In this document: one piece after another, positions 1-8,513 of the stretch
Layout of the letters: every line of letters begins with the position of its first letter
Numbering within the stretch: the stretch's first letter is position 1
NCBI GenBank assembly: GCA_040770625.1
Contig: JAXGIW010000001.1
Location: forward strand, 434,001 to 498,000
Source of the DNA: 58-81 sp012729145
GTDB taxonomy: Bacteria > Synergistota > Synergistia > Synergistales > Thermovirgaceae
DNA length: 64,000 nucleotides
Direction of reading: 5' to 3'
Translations under genes and position numbers: made by a program
Notes under the pieces: model-generated
Databases searched by the model: none
What the model was told of the DNA's origin: nothing
Seen by the model: only the letters and a program-made list of their open reading frames with translations

Positions 1-353
1 TGCGAAGAGCCGGGGCCAAGTCCCCTGCGGAGAGGGTCATCAGGTCCGGGCGACTTTCCGTCGACCTGGAGAGGGGCGAGGCTTTCCTGAGCGGAACACC
101 GCTGGACCTCACATCCACCGAGTTCAAACTCCTGGAGGTACTGGCGGAGAACAGGGGAAGGATAGTATCACGGGACACACTCCTGGCCAGGGTCTGGGGT
201 TATTCGGCGGCCGACACCCGCACTGTGGATATGCACGTCTTCAGGCTCAGAAGAAAGATAGAGGAAGACCCGGAAAACCCGGGGATCCTGCTTACCGTCA
301 GGGGACGGGGATTCAGGCTCCAGGAGGAAGGTGAGGCGGATGAGAACCCTTAA
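1..353 (+). CDS. OmpR/PhoB-family response regulator, C-terminal part (5' end outside window)
   Basis: Only the DNA-binding end of a two-component response regulator is present. Reading from base 3, the frame gives a winged-helix domain with the family hallmarks TSTEFKLLEVL, a recognition-helix stretch containing RTVDMHVFRLRRKI, and the closing wing TVRGRGFRL. The receiver domain with the phosphorylated Asp lies upstream of the window. The stop overlaps the start of the histidine kinase gene, so the two are translationally coupled and almost certainly partners. The PhoB/PhoP/RegX type is the closest match; the phosphate signal is only a guess based on the PhoR-like kinase. Confidence 0.9.
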   Translation, partial: RRAGAKSPAERVIRSGRLSVDLERGEAFLSGTPLDLTSTEFKLLEVLAENRGRIVSRDTLLARVWGYSAADTRTVDMHVFRLRRKIEEDPENPGILLTVRGRGFRLQEEGEADENP

Positions 354-2091
354 GGGGCGCATGACCGACCTGATAGCCACTGTTCTGGTGCTCGCACTCC
401 TATCGGGCTGGTTCCTGGTGGGGAACACCGTTGAAGAGAGGATGGTCTCCCAGGCTAAGGAGAACCTTCTTTCGAGGATAGCCATCCTTTCCGGGGTTAT
501 CCAGGATATGGGGATCGAGGGCCTCATTACCAACGTAAGCAGGTGGAGCCGCGATGACGGGACCAGGGTGACCCTGGTGGCAATGAACGGAAAGGTCCTT
601 TTCGATAACGAGGCCGACCCGGAAACCATGGACAACCATGCGGGCCGACCAGAGATCAGGGAGGCCCTCCTTTCGGGAATGGGGATAAATACCCGATACA
701 GCAGGTCCATAGAGGCCGACCAGATCTACGTGGCAAGGCTGGCAGCCGATCCGTCCGGGGAGGGCATAGTGGTGAGGCTTTCTATCTCCCTGGCCGAAGT
801 GGGAAGCGCTGTGGCATCGGCCCGCAGAAGGATACTGGCCTCACTTGCCTTTGCCGGTTTTGTCTCTCTCCTGGCCGGGCTCTACTTCATAAGGCAGGTT
901 TCCAGACCCCTTGAGGAGCTGACGAGATCTGCCATGGAGAGCATCAACGGGACAAGGCTGCGTTTTCCCGGCACCGGCAGCGTGGAGGTGCAGCGGCTGG
1001 CGGCAGCCCTCGAGGGGATGTCATCACGCCTTGACGATGCCCTTGCTGCCCTGGAGCGGGAGAAGGCCTACCTCCGGTCCCTTCTTGAATCGCTTCCCGC
1101 TGGGGTCCTTGTGGTGGACCGGGAGAAAAAGATCCGTTACGCCAACGCCGCCCTGGGGAGGCTCCTCAGGGACCTTCCTGAAAAGATGGACGGGGCCCTC
1201 TATACCGGGGCTATCAGGAAACCCGAACTCATAGATCTTATCGACAGGGCCTTTAAAGGGGATGACCGGCGGGAATCGTTTGTCGTAAGGGAGAAGGCCG
1301 AGATCTTCCTGGAAGCCCAGGCCGTCTCCATTGCCGATGGAGTTCTGGTCGTCGTACACGACATGACCGAGAGGCACCGCCTCGAGGAGACGAGGAGGAC
1401 TTTCATAGCCGATGCCGGGCACGAATTCCAGACCCCGCTGACATCGATCCGGGCCGCGGCGGAACTTCTCCTTGACGATGCCTCCCCTGACCCGGAGAAG
1501 ACAAGGGATATGGCCGGAAAGATAGTACTTCAGCAGGAGCGGATGACGGCGCTGGTGGATGACCTCCTTCTGCTGTCAAGGCTCGAGTCGGACATAACCC
1601 CCGAGCCGGGTGAACCGCTGGATCTTAAAGAGATGATCGAAGATGTAGTTAACTACCAGAAAGAAACGCCCCAGGCTGCATACATCGCCTGGGAGATGGA
1701 ACTCCCTGACGGGGCCCCCTTCAATGGAAGACCCGGAGAGATCGGCCGCGCCCTGGGGAATCTTGTGGATAATGCCGTGAAGTACACCCGGAAACGCTTC
1801 GGTGAAACCCCGGGCGGGGTCATCAGGGTATCCATGGAAGAACAGGACAAGGGCTGGAAGATCCTTGTGGGCGACAACGGCACCGGCATAGATGAAAAGA
1901 TCAGGGAAACGGTATTCGAGCGTTTCAAGCGGGGCGAGACAAGCCGCTACCGTGAAGGCGTTTCCCCCGGCGGCTACGGCCTGGGCCTTGCGATAGCCCG
2001 GAGGATAATCGAATCACACGGCGGCAGCATCGAAGCCCAGGACATCAGCGAAGGTGCCTCGATATCGGTATTTTTCCCCTTTAAGGGCTGA
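340..2091 (+). CDS. Membrane sensor histidine kinase, PhoR-like (HAMP-PAS-HisKA-HATPase)
   Basis: Partner kinase of the upstream regulator. It has a first membrane segment near residues 9-27, an extracytoplasmic sensor of about 135 residues, a second membrane segment near 167-185, HAMP, a PAS domain (about 245-345), the phospho-acceptor box DAGHEFQTPL with the His near 361, and an ATPase domain with N-box LGNLVDNAVKY, G1 GDNGTGID and G2 GYGLGLAIARRI. This order is typical of PhoR/WalK-type kinases. An in-frame GTG at 331 is another possible start; the AGGAGG at 322-327 is very close to it, so ATG at 340 is preferred. The signal sensed cannot be read from the sequence. Confidence 0.92.
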   Translation: MRTLKGRMTDLIATVLVLALLSGWFLVGNTVEERMVSQAKENLLSRIAILSGVIQDMGIEGLITNVSRWSRDDGTRVTLVAMNGKVLFDNEADPETMDNHAGRPEIREALLSGMGINTRYSRSIEADQIYVARLAADPSGEGIVVRLSISLAEVGSAVASARRRILASLAFAGFVSLLAGLYFIRQVSRPLEELTRSAMESINGTRLRFPGTGSVEVQRLAAALEGMSSRLDDALAALEREKAYLRSLLESLPAGVLVVDREKKIRYANAALGRLLRDLPEKMDGALYTGAIRKPELIDLIDRAFKGDDRRESFVVREKAEIFLEAQAVSIADGVLVVVHDMTERHRLEETRRTFIADAGHEFQTPLTSIRAAAELLLDDASPDPEKTRDMAGKIVLQQERMTALVDDLLLLSRLESDITPEPGEPLDLKEMIEDVVNYQKETPQAAYIAWEMELPDGAPFNGRPGEIGRALGNLVDNAVKYTRKRFGETPGGVIRVSMEEQDKGWKILVGDNGTGIDEKIRETVFERFKRGETSRYREGVSPGGYGLGLAIARRIIESHGGSIEAQDISEGASISVFFPFKG

Positions 2092-2114
2092 AGGCGCCTT
2101 ATTGTATACTATTG

Positions 2115-2142
2115 TTGCTTTTTCTGTAATTGTATATATAAT
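2115..2142 (+). promoter_or_regulatory. Probable sigma-70 promoter of the lytic transglycosylase gene
   Basis: TTGCTT at 2115-2120, a 16-base A/T-rich spacer and a perfect TATAAT at 2137-2142, about 70 bases before the transglycosylase start. It separates this gene from the two-component pair upstream. Confidence 0.6.
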
Positions 2143-2211
2143 ACCCGGGTTGGTATAAAGCCACCCGGAATAAGTCCTATGGGGTGGCAATATCCCAAGG
2201 GAGGTATGCTT

Positions 2212-2949
2212 TTGATCCGAAGACTCCTGAGGGACTTTGTTCTGGCGCTTGTCATGGTAACAGCAGTCTCGGCAGTGATATACATCTACGTCGGGGAGCG
2301 CCTGGCGGAGTCCCCGGTGCACGCCGTCTCCAGGTGGAGCCGGGCCCGTGCCGTCTCGACCCGTGTTTCCCAGCTTGACGGCACCGTCGCCGCAGCCCTC
2401 AGCGAAATGGAACTTCAGCCCGAAGACCTTGTTGAATGGCAAATGGAAAACCCAGAGTCGAACCTTCGAAGACTCTGGCACATGAAGCCTGCCGACCAGA
2501 AAAACGCCTCGGTCATAGCTCTCTATATCCTCCATCAGAACAACAGCATCAGCCCCATGACGGCCTGGCGCGAAGCCATCTCCTTCGTACACTACAGCCG
2601 CAAGTACGAGGTACCCCTGACCCTTGCTGTGGCAGTTGCCAATACCGAGAGCCACTTCGACCCCGGCGCAAGGAGCCCCTACGGCGCCGCCGGTGTCATG
2701 CAGGTTGTGTGGAGAGTCCATTCACACCTTCTCAGGGCCCACGCGGGACTCAGGGTGGAAAAGGACCTCCACGACCCCGAGAAGGGGATCTCGGCAGGGA
2801 CGCTGCTCCTCTCAAGGTACATCAAGGCTTACGGCAGCACCGAGCGGGCCCTTGGCAGATACTACGGAGGCCCGGTCAGCCGTTACTGGCCAAAGGTGGC
2901 CAGGAACATGGACCGTGTGATCAGCTACGGTCTCGAACCTGGCATCTGA
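2212..2949 (+). CDS. Membrane-anchored lytic transglycosylase (SLT domain)
   Basis: Cleaves the glycan strands of peptidoglycan with formation of 1,6-anhydro-muramic ends. A single N-terminal membrane segment (LALVMVTAVSAVIYIYV) exports or anchors it; the catalytic SLT domain fills the C-terminal half, with the family motif NTESHFDP carrying the catalytic Glu (near residue 146) followed by SPYGAAGVMQV and the late RYYGGPVSRYW segment. TTG at 2212 has AAGGGAGG at ideal distance; ATG codons at 2206 and 2179 are in frame but sit on or before that site. It converges on corA. MltC/Slt70-like E. coli proteins are the nearest named types; the subfamily is not resolved. Confidence 0.85.
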   Translation: MIRRLLRDFVLALVMVTAVSAVIYIYVGERLAESPVHAVSRWSRARAVSTRVSQLDGTVAAALSEMELQPEDLVEWQMENPESNLRRLWHMKPADQKNASVIALYILHQNNSISPMTAWREAISFVHYSRKYEVPLTLAVAVANTESHFDPGARSPYGAAGVMQVVWRVHSHLLRAHAGLRVEKDLHDPEKGISAGTLLLSRYIKAYGSTERALGRYYGGPVSRYWPKVARNMDRVISYGLEPGI

Positions 2950-2955
2950 CCGGTT

Positions 2956-2988
2956 TTGTCCACAAATTTGTTCGCAACCTGTGGATGT
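2956..2988. other. Pair of opposed DnaA-box-like 9-mers
   Basis: TTGTCCACA at 2956-2964 and TGTGGATGT at 2980-2988 face each other in the short spacer between two convergent genes. Each differs from the consensus TTATCCACA in one or two positions. It may be chance or the remains of a terminator; listed because other DnaA-box clusters occur in this window. Confidence 0.25.
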
Positions 2989-3003
2989 CTGCCCCGACAG
3001 ACC

Positions 3004-4077
3004 CTACAGCCACCCCTTCCTCCTGAAGAAGGCCAGCATCCATAACGCCGTCCCTGCCATCACGGCCAGGACGGCGGGGTAACCCCACTTCCACTGCAGT
3101 TCAGGCATCAGGGCAAAATTCATCCCGTAGACCCCGGCAATGAACGTCAGGGGGATGAAGATCGTGGCTATCACCGTCAGTACCTTCATGATCTCGTTCA
3201 TCCTGTTGCTCACCGTTGAAAGGTAGATATCGAGCATCCCCGAAAGGATGTCCCTGATGGTCTCGATGCCGTCGATGACCTGGATGACGTGATCGTAAAG
3301 GTCGCGCATGTACACCGCCGTGGTCCCTCCCGACAGAGGTCCGCTCCTCTCTAGGCTCGCCACCGCTTCCCTCAACGGCCAGGCGGCTTTCCTGAGAAAT
3401 ATCATCTCGCGCCTCAGTTCGTGCATCCGGGCCGATGTCCCTGTCCTGGGGGCAGAAAGGAGCTCTTCTTCTAGGACCTCCACCTGGTCGCCGATCTTCT
3501 CGAGAAGGAGGAAGTAGCCATCCACTATGGCATCGAGAAGCGAGTAGGCCAGGTAATCGGACCCCTCCTTCCTCAATCGCCCCTTGCCCTGCCTCAGCCT
3601 CTGGCGGACAGGCTCGAAGAGGTCACCGGGCCTCTCCTGGAAGGTGATCAGCACCTTGGGGAAGAGCACCATGCTGACCTGCTCCACCTCCACCTGCATC
3701 GAATCCTCGTCCCAGGAGACCATCTTCAGCACCGTGTACTGGTAGTCGCCGTAGTCCTCGGATTTGGCCCTCTGTCCGGTGTTGCAGATATCCTCCAGGA
3801 CCAGGGGGTGTATCCCGAACCTCTCTGCCGTCTCCCTCAGAAGGGCGTTGTCGTTCAGTCCGGTGATGTCGATCCAGGCCGTCTGGCCCTCATCAGAGTG
3901 CTCCGGAAGGTCTTCAAGGGATGACAGCCACTTCTCGGTGAAGGACTGCTCCGAGAAGTGGATCAGGTTGATCTCGGGTCCTGGCCCTGGTCCCGGTCCC
4001 TCCTCCGGAGGAGCTTCCATCGGAGGAGGGTTCATCCTGAGGTGCCGGCTGATCCTTTTTTTACGGTTCCTTGGCAC
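3004..4077 (-). CDS. corA: CorA-family magnesium/cobalt transport protein
   Basis: Pentameric divalent-cation channel of the inner membrane. The long soluble N-terminal funnel is followed by two C-terminal membrane helices (about 298-319 and 331-351), with the diagnostic YGMNF motif at the end of the first (GMN at 318-320) and a short acidic MPEL loop. Length (357 residues) is normal for the family. The start is GTG at 4077 with GGCAGGTGG upstream; an in-frame ATG at 4035 is possible. It lies alone between the convergent transglycosylase gene and xth. Confidence 0.93.
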   Translation of the reverse strand: MPRNRKKRISRHLRMNPPPMEAPPEEGPGPGPGPEINLIHFSEQSFTEKWLSSLEDLPEHSDEGQTAWIDITGLNDNALLRETAERFGIHPLVLEDICNTGQRAKSEDYGDYQYTVLKMVSWDEDSMQVEVEQVSMVLFPKVLITFQERPGDLFEPVRQRLRQGKGRLRKEGSDYLAYSLLDAIVDGYFLLLEKIGDQVEVLEEELLSAPRTGTSARMHELRREMIFLRKAAWPLREAVASLERSGPLSGGTTAVYMRDLYDHVIQVIDGIETIRDILSGMLDIYLSTVSNRMNEIMKVLTVIATIFIPLTFIAGVYGMNFALMPELQWKWGYPAVLAVMAGTALWMLAFFRRKGWL

Positions 4078-4104
4078 GGCAAACCACCTGCCTTTTGAAA
4101 ACCG

Positions 4105-4890
4105 CTATATTTTGAATTCTGCCACCACTGCCGTATGGTCCGAAGGCTTCTCCCATGATCTGGGCTCCCGGTCGCTGTAGCTGTCGATGGATACGTCCGC
4201 CAGCAAAGCCGTGGCGAGGATGTGGTCGATCCTCCATCCGATGTTCCTCTCGAGGGCACCCTTGACCCTGTAATCCCAGAAGGAGAACTCCCCCTCCCCC
4301 GGGCGATGCTTTCTGAAGACGTCCACCAGGCCTGTCGAGCACAGGCTCCGAAAGGCCTCTCTGACCTCCTCATGGAAGCAGACATGGTCCCGTTTGTTCT
4401 CCGGGTGGGTCACATCGATATCGGTGGGCGCAACGTTGAGGTCGCCCACCAGGACAAGGCGCTCCTTCGGAACCCCCAGGGACCGGAGAAAGGCCTCCAT
4501 CCTCTTGAAGAACCTGAGCTTCATGGGGTAGTCGGGGTGGTCGATCGATTTGCCCTGGGGGACATAGGCGTTCGCCACCCTGAGGTCCCCGAAGCGGCAC
4601 CAGGCTATCCGCGTCCTCCCTGAAGGCTCCTCGCCGTCATCAAGGCCGAAGCCGTATTCATCGGGGGGGACCGTAGAAGCCACGGCCACGCCGTTGTAGG
4701 ATTTCTCGCCGCTGAACACAACGTGGTAACCCAGGTCCTCGAAGAACGGGGTCGGAAATGAGCCATCCTCCACCTTTGTCTCCTGGAGGCAGAGACAGTC
4801 GACCCTGTTGTTCTTCAGCCATCTTTCAAGGACGGGCAACCGGCTCCTGACGGAATTCACGTTGAACGTGGCGATCCTGAAGTTTCCCAT
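4105..4890 (-). CDS. xth: Exodeoxyribonuclease III / AP endonuclease
   Basis: Repairs abasic sites by cutting 5' of the lesion and degrades 3' ends. The protein shows the complete exonuclease III motif set in order: FNVNSVRSRL near the N-terminus, LQETKVED with the metal-binding Glu, GDLNVAPTDIDV, WRIDHILAT and the catalytic PSDHTAVVAEF at the C-terminus. Length 261 residues is standard. ATG at 4890 follows CAGGGGGTAATTGCA. It is co-directional with corA (27-base gap) and may be transcribed with it. Confidence 0.95.
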   Translation of the reverse strand: MGNFRIATFNVNSVRSRLPVLERWLKNNRVDCLCLQETKVEDGSFPTPFFEDLGYHVVFSGEKSYNGVAVASTVPPDEYGFGLDDGEEPSGRTRIAWCRFGDLRVANAYVPQGKSIDHPDYPMKLRFFKRMEAFLRSLGVPKERLVLVGDLNVAPTDIDVTHPENKRDHVCFHEEVREAFRSLCSTGLVDVFRKHRPGEGEFSFWDYRVKGALERNIGWRIDHILATALLADVSIDSYSDREPRSWEKPSDHTAVVAEFKI

Positions 4891-5327
4891 TGCAATTACC
4901 CCCTGTATCGTTGATCGAAGATCGTGAGAAGTTAGAAGTCAGACGTGAGACGAAAGACCAAAGTCAAGCGCGTACCCTCCAGACAAGCTGAAGGACCTGG
5001 TCCCGAGGCGTATTAACGAGGGACGGGCCCTGTCGCTGCGCTCGGGGCACGTTGTAACTCGTGACTCGTAACTCGTGACTCGAAAATTCAAAACCAGATC
5101 CCTCATCCGTCGGCTGGCGGATTCAGGATGACAGGTCAACTGCGTAAACAGTGAACGCGAAGTCCCGCGATCTCTGCGGGGGTGAACGGAGAAGGCAAGA
5201 ACAGATCATAAATCCCGCACCTGCCCTTTTTAAACCATAAAGAGGTTCAGGTCTTCTCTCTCTTTTCCCTCTGCGTCCTCTGCGGTGCAAAACTTTTGCT
5301 TTTGCCCTGGCATTTCCGCGTCACGCG
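4891..5327. repeat. Gene-free 437-bp spacer made of recurring intergenic words
   Basis: No gene is supported here. Bases 4971-5082 match 57308-57430 in two blocks: a 36-base block ending in CTGGTCCCGA and a block from TTAACGAG to the heptamers. The heptamer GT(A/G)ACTC occurs four times in tandem at 5054-5081. An imperfect palindrome with TCATCC/GGATGA ends lies at 5103-5131. The word GTAAACAGTGAACG is at 5144-5157, a CTCTGCGTCCTCTGCGG word at 5269-5285, and GCGTCAC occurs twice at 5318-5331. All these words recur in other spacers of the window. Confidence 0.7.
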
Positions 5328-6080
5328 TCACGAATCAATCGAATACTGTATCGTTACCACCGCTTTCACGGCCTTCTCGATGGTGGTCGTGTCGTACCTG
5401 CCCCAGTCCTCGACATCTGTCGAGTAAAGAGGCGTGATCTGGAAGACCCCCTGGCTCGCCGCCCTCAGGGGACCGACCTTCCCCCCGCTGTTGACGGCCA
5501 GCTGTTCGGCTCTCTGCCGGGCGTTCAGGGTGGCCTCGCCCAGGAGATGGATCTTCATATCCTCGATGCCAGAGTAGTAGTACTCCGGTGAGAAGGAGAA
5601 GAACTCCACCCCCTCCCTGATCAGGGTGGTGGACTCCCTGGAGAGGGAAGCCACCAGGTCGACCTCCTTCGATCTGACCGTGACGGTCTGCTCCAGCACG
5701 TACTGTTCTATCTCGTTGGTGTCATAACCCTGGGGGGTCCTGCGGTACTGGATCATTGTGGTGACCGCCGATACATCGACCTCTTCCTTCGGGATCCCGC
5801 TCCGGGACATGAAATCCCTGACCTTTTCAAGGTCCGATTCAAGCCTGGAGTAGGCCCTGACCAGCTCGGTGTCTCTGGCAGTGAAACGCCCCGTCCATAC
5901 CGCTATGTCCGATCTTACGTCCTTCTGGGCGAAACCCTTCACCATTATGGTCTGGTTGGCCAGTTTGACGCTCTTGACGGTCCCAGAAACGAGCCACGCA
6001 GAGAGGACCATTCCAGCCGCAAGGGCAATTCCGAGAACTACCAGCCCCGCATTGGTCGACCTCTTTCCATTCTCTGCCAT
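5328..6080 (-). CDS. SIMPL-domain (DUF541) membrane-anchored protein
   Basis: The protein has an N-terminal membrane segment (about residues 11-34, GLVVLGIALAAGMVLSAWLV) and then a single SIMPL/DUF541 domain facing the periplasm, with the characteristic IMVKGFAQKDVRSDIAVW start, LEQTVTVRS, and the AEQLAVNSGGKVGPL repeat-like stretch near the C-terminus. Members such as YggE are linked to oxidative-stress tolerance, but the biochemical role is unknown. ATG at 6080 has AAGGTGATC upstream; a GTG at 6089 overlaps the dciA stop by four bases. It is the last gene of the dnaA operon-like block. Confidence 0.8.
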   Translation of the reverse strand: MAENGKRSTNAGLVVLGIALAAGMVLSAWLVSGTVKSVKLANQTIMVKGFAQKDVRSDIAVWTGRFTARDTELVRAYSRLESDLEKVRDFMSRSGIPKEEVDVSAVTTMIQYRRTPQGYDTNEIEQYVLEQTVTVRSKEVDLVASLSRESTTLIREGVEFFSFSPEYYYSGIEDMKIHLLGEATLNARQRAEQLAVNSGGKVGPLRAASQGVFQITPLYSTDVEDWGRYDTTTIEKAVKAVVTIQYSIDS

Positions 6081-6085
6081 GGAGA

Positions 6086-6607
6086 TCACCTTTCCTTTCC
6101 GGTTTTCCGGATCTGTCCCCCGCCGGTTGAGCCGAACCTCTTTTTGTATAACGCCATCAGTCTCGCAAGATCGGAGGCGACGTCATCCCTGGGGATCACG
6201 GGGCGGACCTTCTCCAGGCAGGACTTCACTTCCTCGGGGCCTATCTTCAGAGCTTCCCTTTTGGGAGATCTTTTCTCCGGGGACCTTCTTCTCGTCCTTC
6301 CCACCTTCACGCTTACACCTGACACATCAAGGCCCCAGCCCCTGCTGATCCTGGAGGCTATGTCGCCCCCTCTCATGGTTATCTCCTGGGAGAGGATCGG
6401 TTCCGATACGACAACGGTCAGGGTCCCGTCCTGTATGGACCCCGGAGAGCTCCTTCCGGCCAGTTTTGGACCCACCACCTCGCCCCAGCGCGAGCAGAGG
6501 TCGGCAAAAAGAAGCATCATCGACTGTTCCCTTGAGAGCGATGACATCAGGAGCGACCCGACCCTTGAAACCCCCTGGTTACTCCTCTTCCTTCTCCTTA
6601 CGGCCAT
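6086..6607 (-). CDS. DciA-like (DUF721) replicative-helicase loader candidate
   Basis: DUF721 proteins such as DciA help load DnaB-type helicase in bacteria that lack DnaC. The protein is short and basic, with the conserved LCSRWGEVVGPKLAGRS helix-turn and then the strand-rich GTLTVVVSEPILSQEI core of the domain; the C-terminal part has many Lys/Arg residues. Its place right after mnmG in the dnaA-dnaN-recF block fits a replication role. ATG at 6607 follows GGGGGGTGG and overlaps mnmG by 29 bases; a TTG at 6634 with GGAGG is a second possible start. Function is inferred from family and place. Confidence 0.75.
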   Translation of the reverse strand: MAVRRRKRSNQGVSRVGSLLMSSLSREQSMMLLFADLCSRWGEVVGPKLAGRSSPGSIQDGTLTVVVSEPILSQEITMRGGDIASRISRGWGLDVSGVSVKVGRTRRRSPEKRSPKREALKIGPEEVKSCLEKVRPVIPRDDVASDLARLMALYKKRFGSTGGGQIRKTGKER

Positions 6608-8513
6608 GGTCCACCCCCCTTCGGAGGCGTTCAATGAATACCTCCAGCAACATTATATCCGCTGGGGTCACCCCCGAAATCCTCCCGGCCTGCCCCAGCG
6701 TCCTGGGACGGATCGCCTGGAGCTTCTGCCTGCTCTCGTTGAGGAGGCCCGTCACCGAGGAGTAGTCCAGCTCCCCGGGTATGCGAACGAGGTCCATCCT
6801 CTTCATCCTCTCCACCTGGGAGAGCTGTCGGGCCACGTACCCTTCGTACTTGATCTCTATCCCGGTCCGTTCGATTATCTCCGGGTCAGGCCGCTCGACC
6901 GGAGGTGCAGCCTCTGCCACCATCTCCCAGGTGACGCCCGGTCTTTTCAGAAGGTCCGCGGCGGTGACCCCCGGTTCGGCACAACCAGTTTCAGGACCCT
7001 CAAGGACCTTTTCCAACAGCTGCCGGTCCCGGATCCTGGTATTTTTTAGCCTCTGGAGCTCCCTGTCGAGGGAGTCCCACCTCTTTTGGAGGACCCTCCA
7101 CCGTTCGTCGTCCAGGAGTCCGAGCTTCCTGGCCAAAGGCGCCAGACGCCTGTCGGCGTTGTCGTGTCTTAGAAGGAGCCTGTACTCACAGCGGCTGGTC
7201 AGCATCCGGTAGGGTTCCTCTGTCCCCCTGGTGACCAGATCGTCGACCAGCACCCCCATGTAGCCCCGGGACCTCTCGATCACCAGGGGCTCCTCCCTCC
7301 TTGTTGACAGAACCGCGTTGATGCCCGCCAGGATACCCTGGGCGGCGGCCTCTTCGTAGCCTGAGGTTCCGTTGATCTGACCTGCGCAGAAGAGCCCTCC
7401 GATGGCCTTTGCCTCCAGCCATGGCTCAAGCTGGGTGGGCGGGATAAAGTCATATTCGATGGCGTAACCGGGCCTCATTATCCTCGCTCTCCCGCACCCG
7501 GGGAGGGACCGAACCATCCTGATCTGGGCATCCAGGGGGAGGCTGGTGGTGAAGTTCTGCATATAGACCTCCACGCTGTCCCTTCCGACGGGCTCGAGAA
7601 AGACGAGGTGGCTCTCCTTGTCGGGGAACCTTACAACCCTGTCCTCGATGGAGGGGCAGTACCTGGGCCCCTTCCCCTCGATAGCCCCGGTGAACAGGGG
7701 GGACCGGTCCAGCGAATCCCTTATGGCGCGGTGGGTCTCTTCATTGGTCCTGGTGGCGTGGCAGGCGTAGCCGGTATAGACCCTTGGGGTCCCCCAGTGG
7801 CTGAAGCAGTAGGGTTCGGCGGCGCTGTCCTGCCTCTCGAGAGCGTCCCAGTCCACGCTGGCGGTGTGGATCCTTGGGGTGGTACCGGTCTTGAGCCTTC
7901 CGACCTTAAGTCCGGCCTCGCGCAGGCTCGCCCCCAGCCCCTCGGCGGGCATCTGTCCCAGCGGGCCCGATGAAAAAGAGGTCAATCCTATGTGGACCTT
8001 CCCTCCCAGGAAGGTCCCCGTGGCCAGGATCACCGCCCGGGCCTCGTAGACCGATCCTATTCTTGTCCTGACTCCTCTTGCCCTTCCTCTCTCCACCCAG
8101 AGGTCCGTGACCTGGTCCTGCATCACCTCAAGTTTCGGTTGCCCGTCACAGGCTCTCCGGTACCAGAGGTGGTAGTCCCTCAGGTCGCACTGGGCTCTCA
8201 GGGTCCTGACGGCCGCCCCCTTGGAGGTGTTCAGCATCCGGATATGTATGGTCGAGTTGTCGGCAGCGGCTGCCTGCTCCCCCCCCAGGGCGTCGATCTC
8301 CCTGGTCAGGTGCCCCTTGGCTGGTCCCCCTATGGAGGGGTTGCAGGGCATCATGGCAGCATTGTCCAAAAGCAGGTTGACAAGGAGCGTTCTTGCCCCC
8401 ATTCTGGCCGAGGCCAGGGCAGCCTCGCACCCGGCGTGCCCCCCACCGACTACGATGACGTCGAACGACCGGTCGTCCGACAGATGCCCCCCCTGAACAG
8501 TTCTACCCTTCAT
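6579..8513 (-). CDS. mnmG: tRNA uridine-5-carboxymethylaminomethyl(34) synthesis enzyme MnmG (GidA)
   Basis: FAD enzyme that, with MnmE, modifies the wobble uridine of several tRNAs. The dinucleotide-binding motif VVGGGHAGCEAALAS lies near the N-terminus; the family signatures PCNPSIGGPAKGHL, GTFLGGKVHIG, SRCEYRLLLRHDNAD and the C-terminal MnmE-contact helices (SGVTPADIMLL) are all present. Length 644 residues is normal. ATG at 8513 is chosen because GGAGG lies eight bases upstream inside the end of recF; the longer upstream frame is recF antisense-like padding. Overlaps recF by 11 bases and dciA by 29, so the block is translationally coupled. Confidence 0.96.
   Translation of the reverse strand: MKGRTVQGGHLSDDRSFDVIVVGGGHAGCEAALASARMGARTLLVNLLLDNAAMMPCNPSIGGPAKGHLTREIDALGGEQAAAADNSTIHIRMLNTSKGAAVRTLRAQCDLRDYHLWYRRACDGQPKLEVMQDQVTDLWVERGRARGVRTRIGSVYEARAVILATGTFLGGKVHIGLTSFSSGPLGQMPAEGLGASLREAGLKVGRLKTGTTPRIHTASVDWDALERQDSAAEPYCFSHWGTPRVYTGYACHATRTNEETHRAIRDSLDRSPLFTGAIEGKGPRYCPSIEDRVVRFPDKESHLVFLEPVGRDSVEVYMQNFTTSLPLDAQIRMVRSLPGCGRARIMRPGYAIEYDFIPPTQLEPWLEAKAIGGLFCAGQINGTSGYEEAAAQGILAGINAVLSTRREEPLVIERSRGYMGVLVDDLVTRGTEEPYRMLTSRCEYRLLLRHDNADRRLAPLARKLGLLDDERWRVLQKRWDSLDRELQRLKNTRIRDRQLLEKVLEGPETGCAEPGVTAADLLKRPGVTWEMVAEAAPPVERPDPEIIERTGIEIKYEGYVARQLSQVERMKRMDLVRIPGELDYSSVTGLLNESRQKLQAIRPRTLGQAGRISGVTPADIMLLEVFIERLRRGVDHGRKEKEEE

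Noticed and set aside
4939..5139. Minus-strand open frame rich in SRVTSYE-like peptides
   Set aside because: It is a translation of the heptamer and other intergenic repeats; no ribosome site and no protein-like character.
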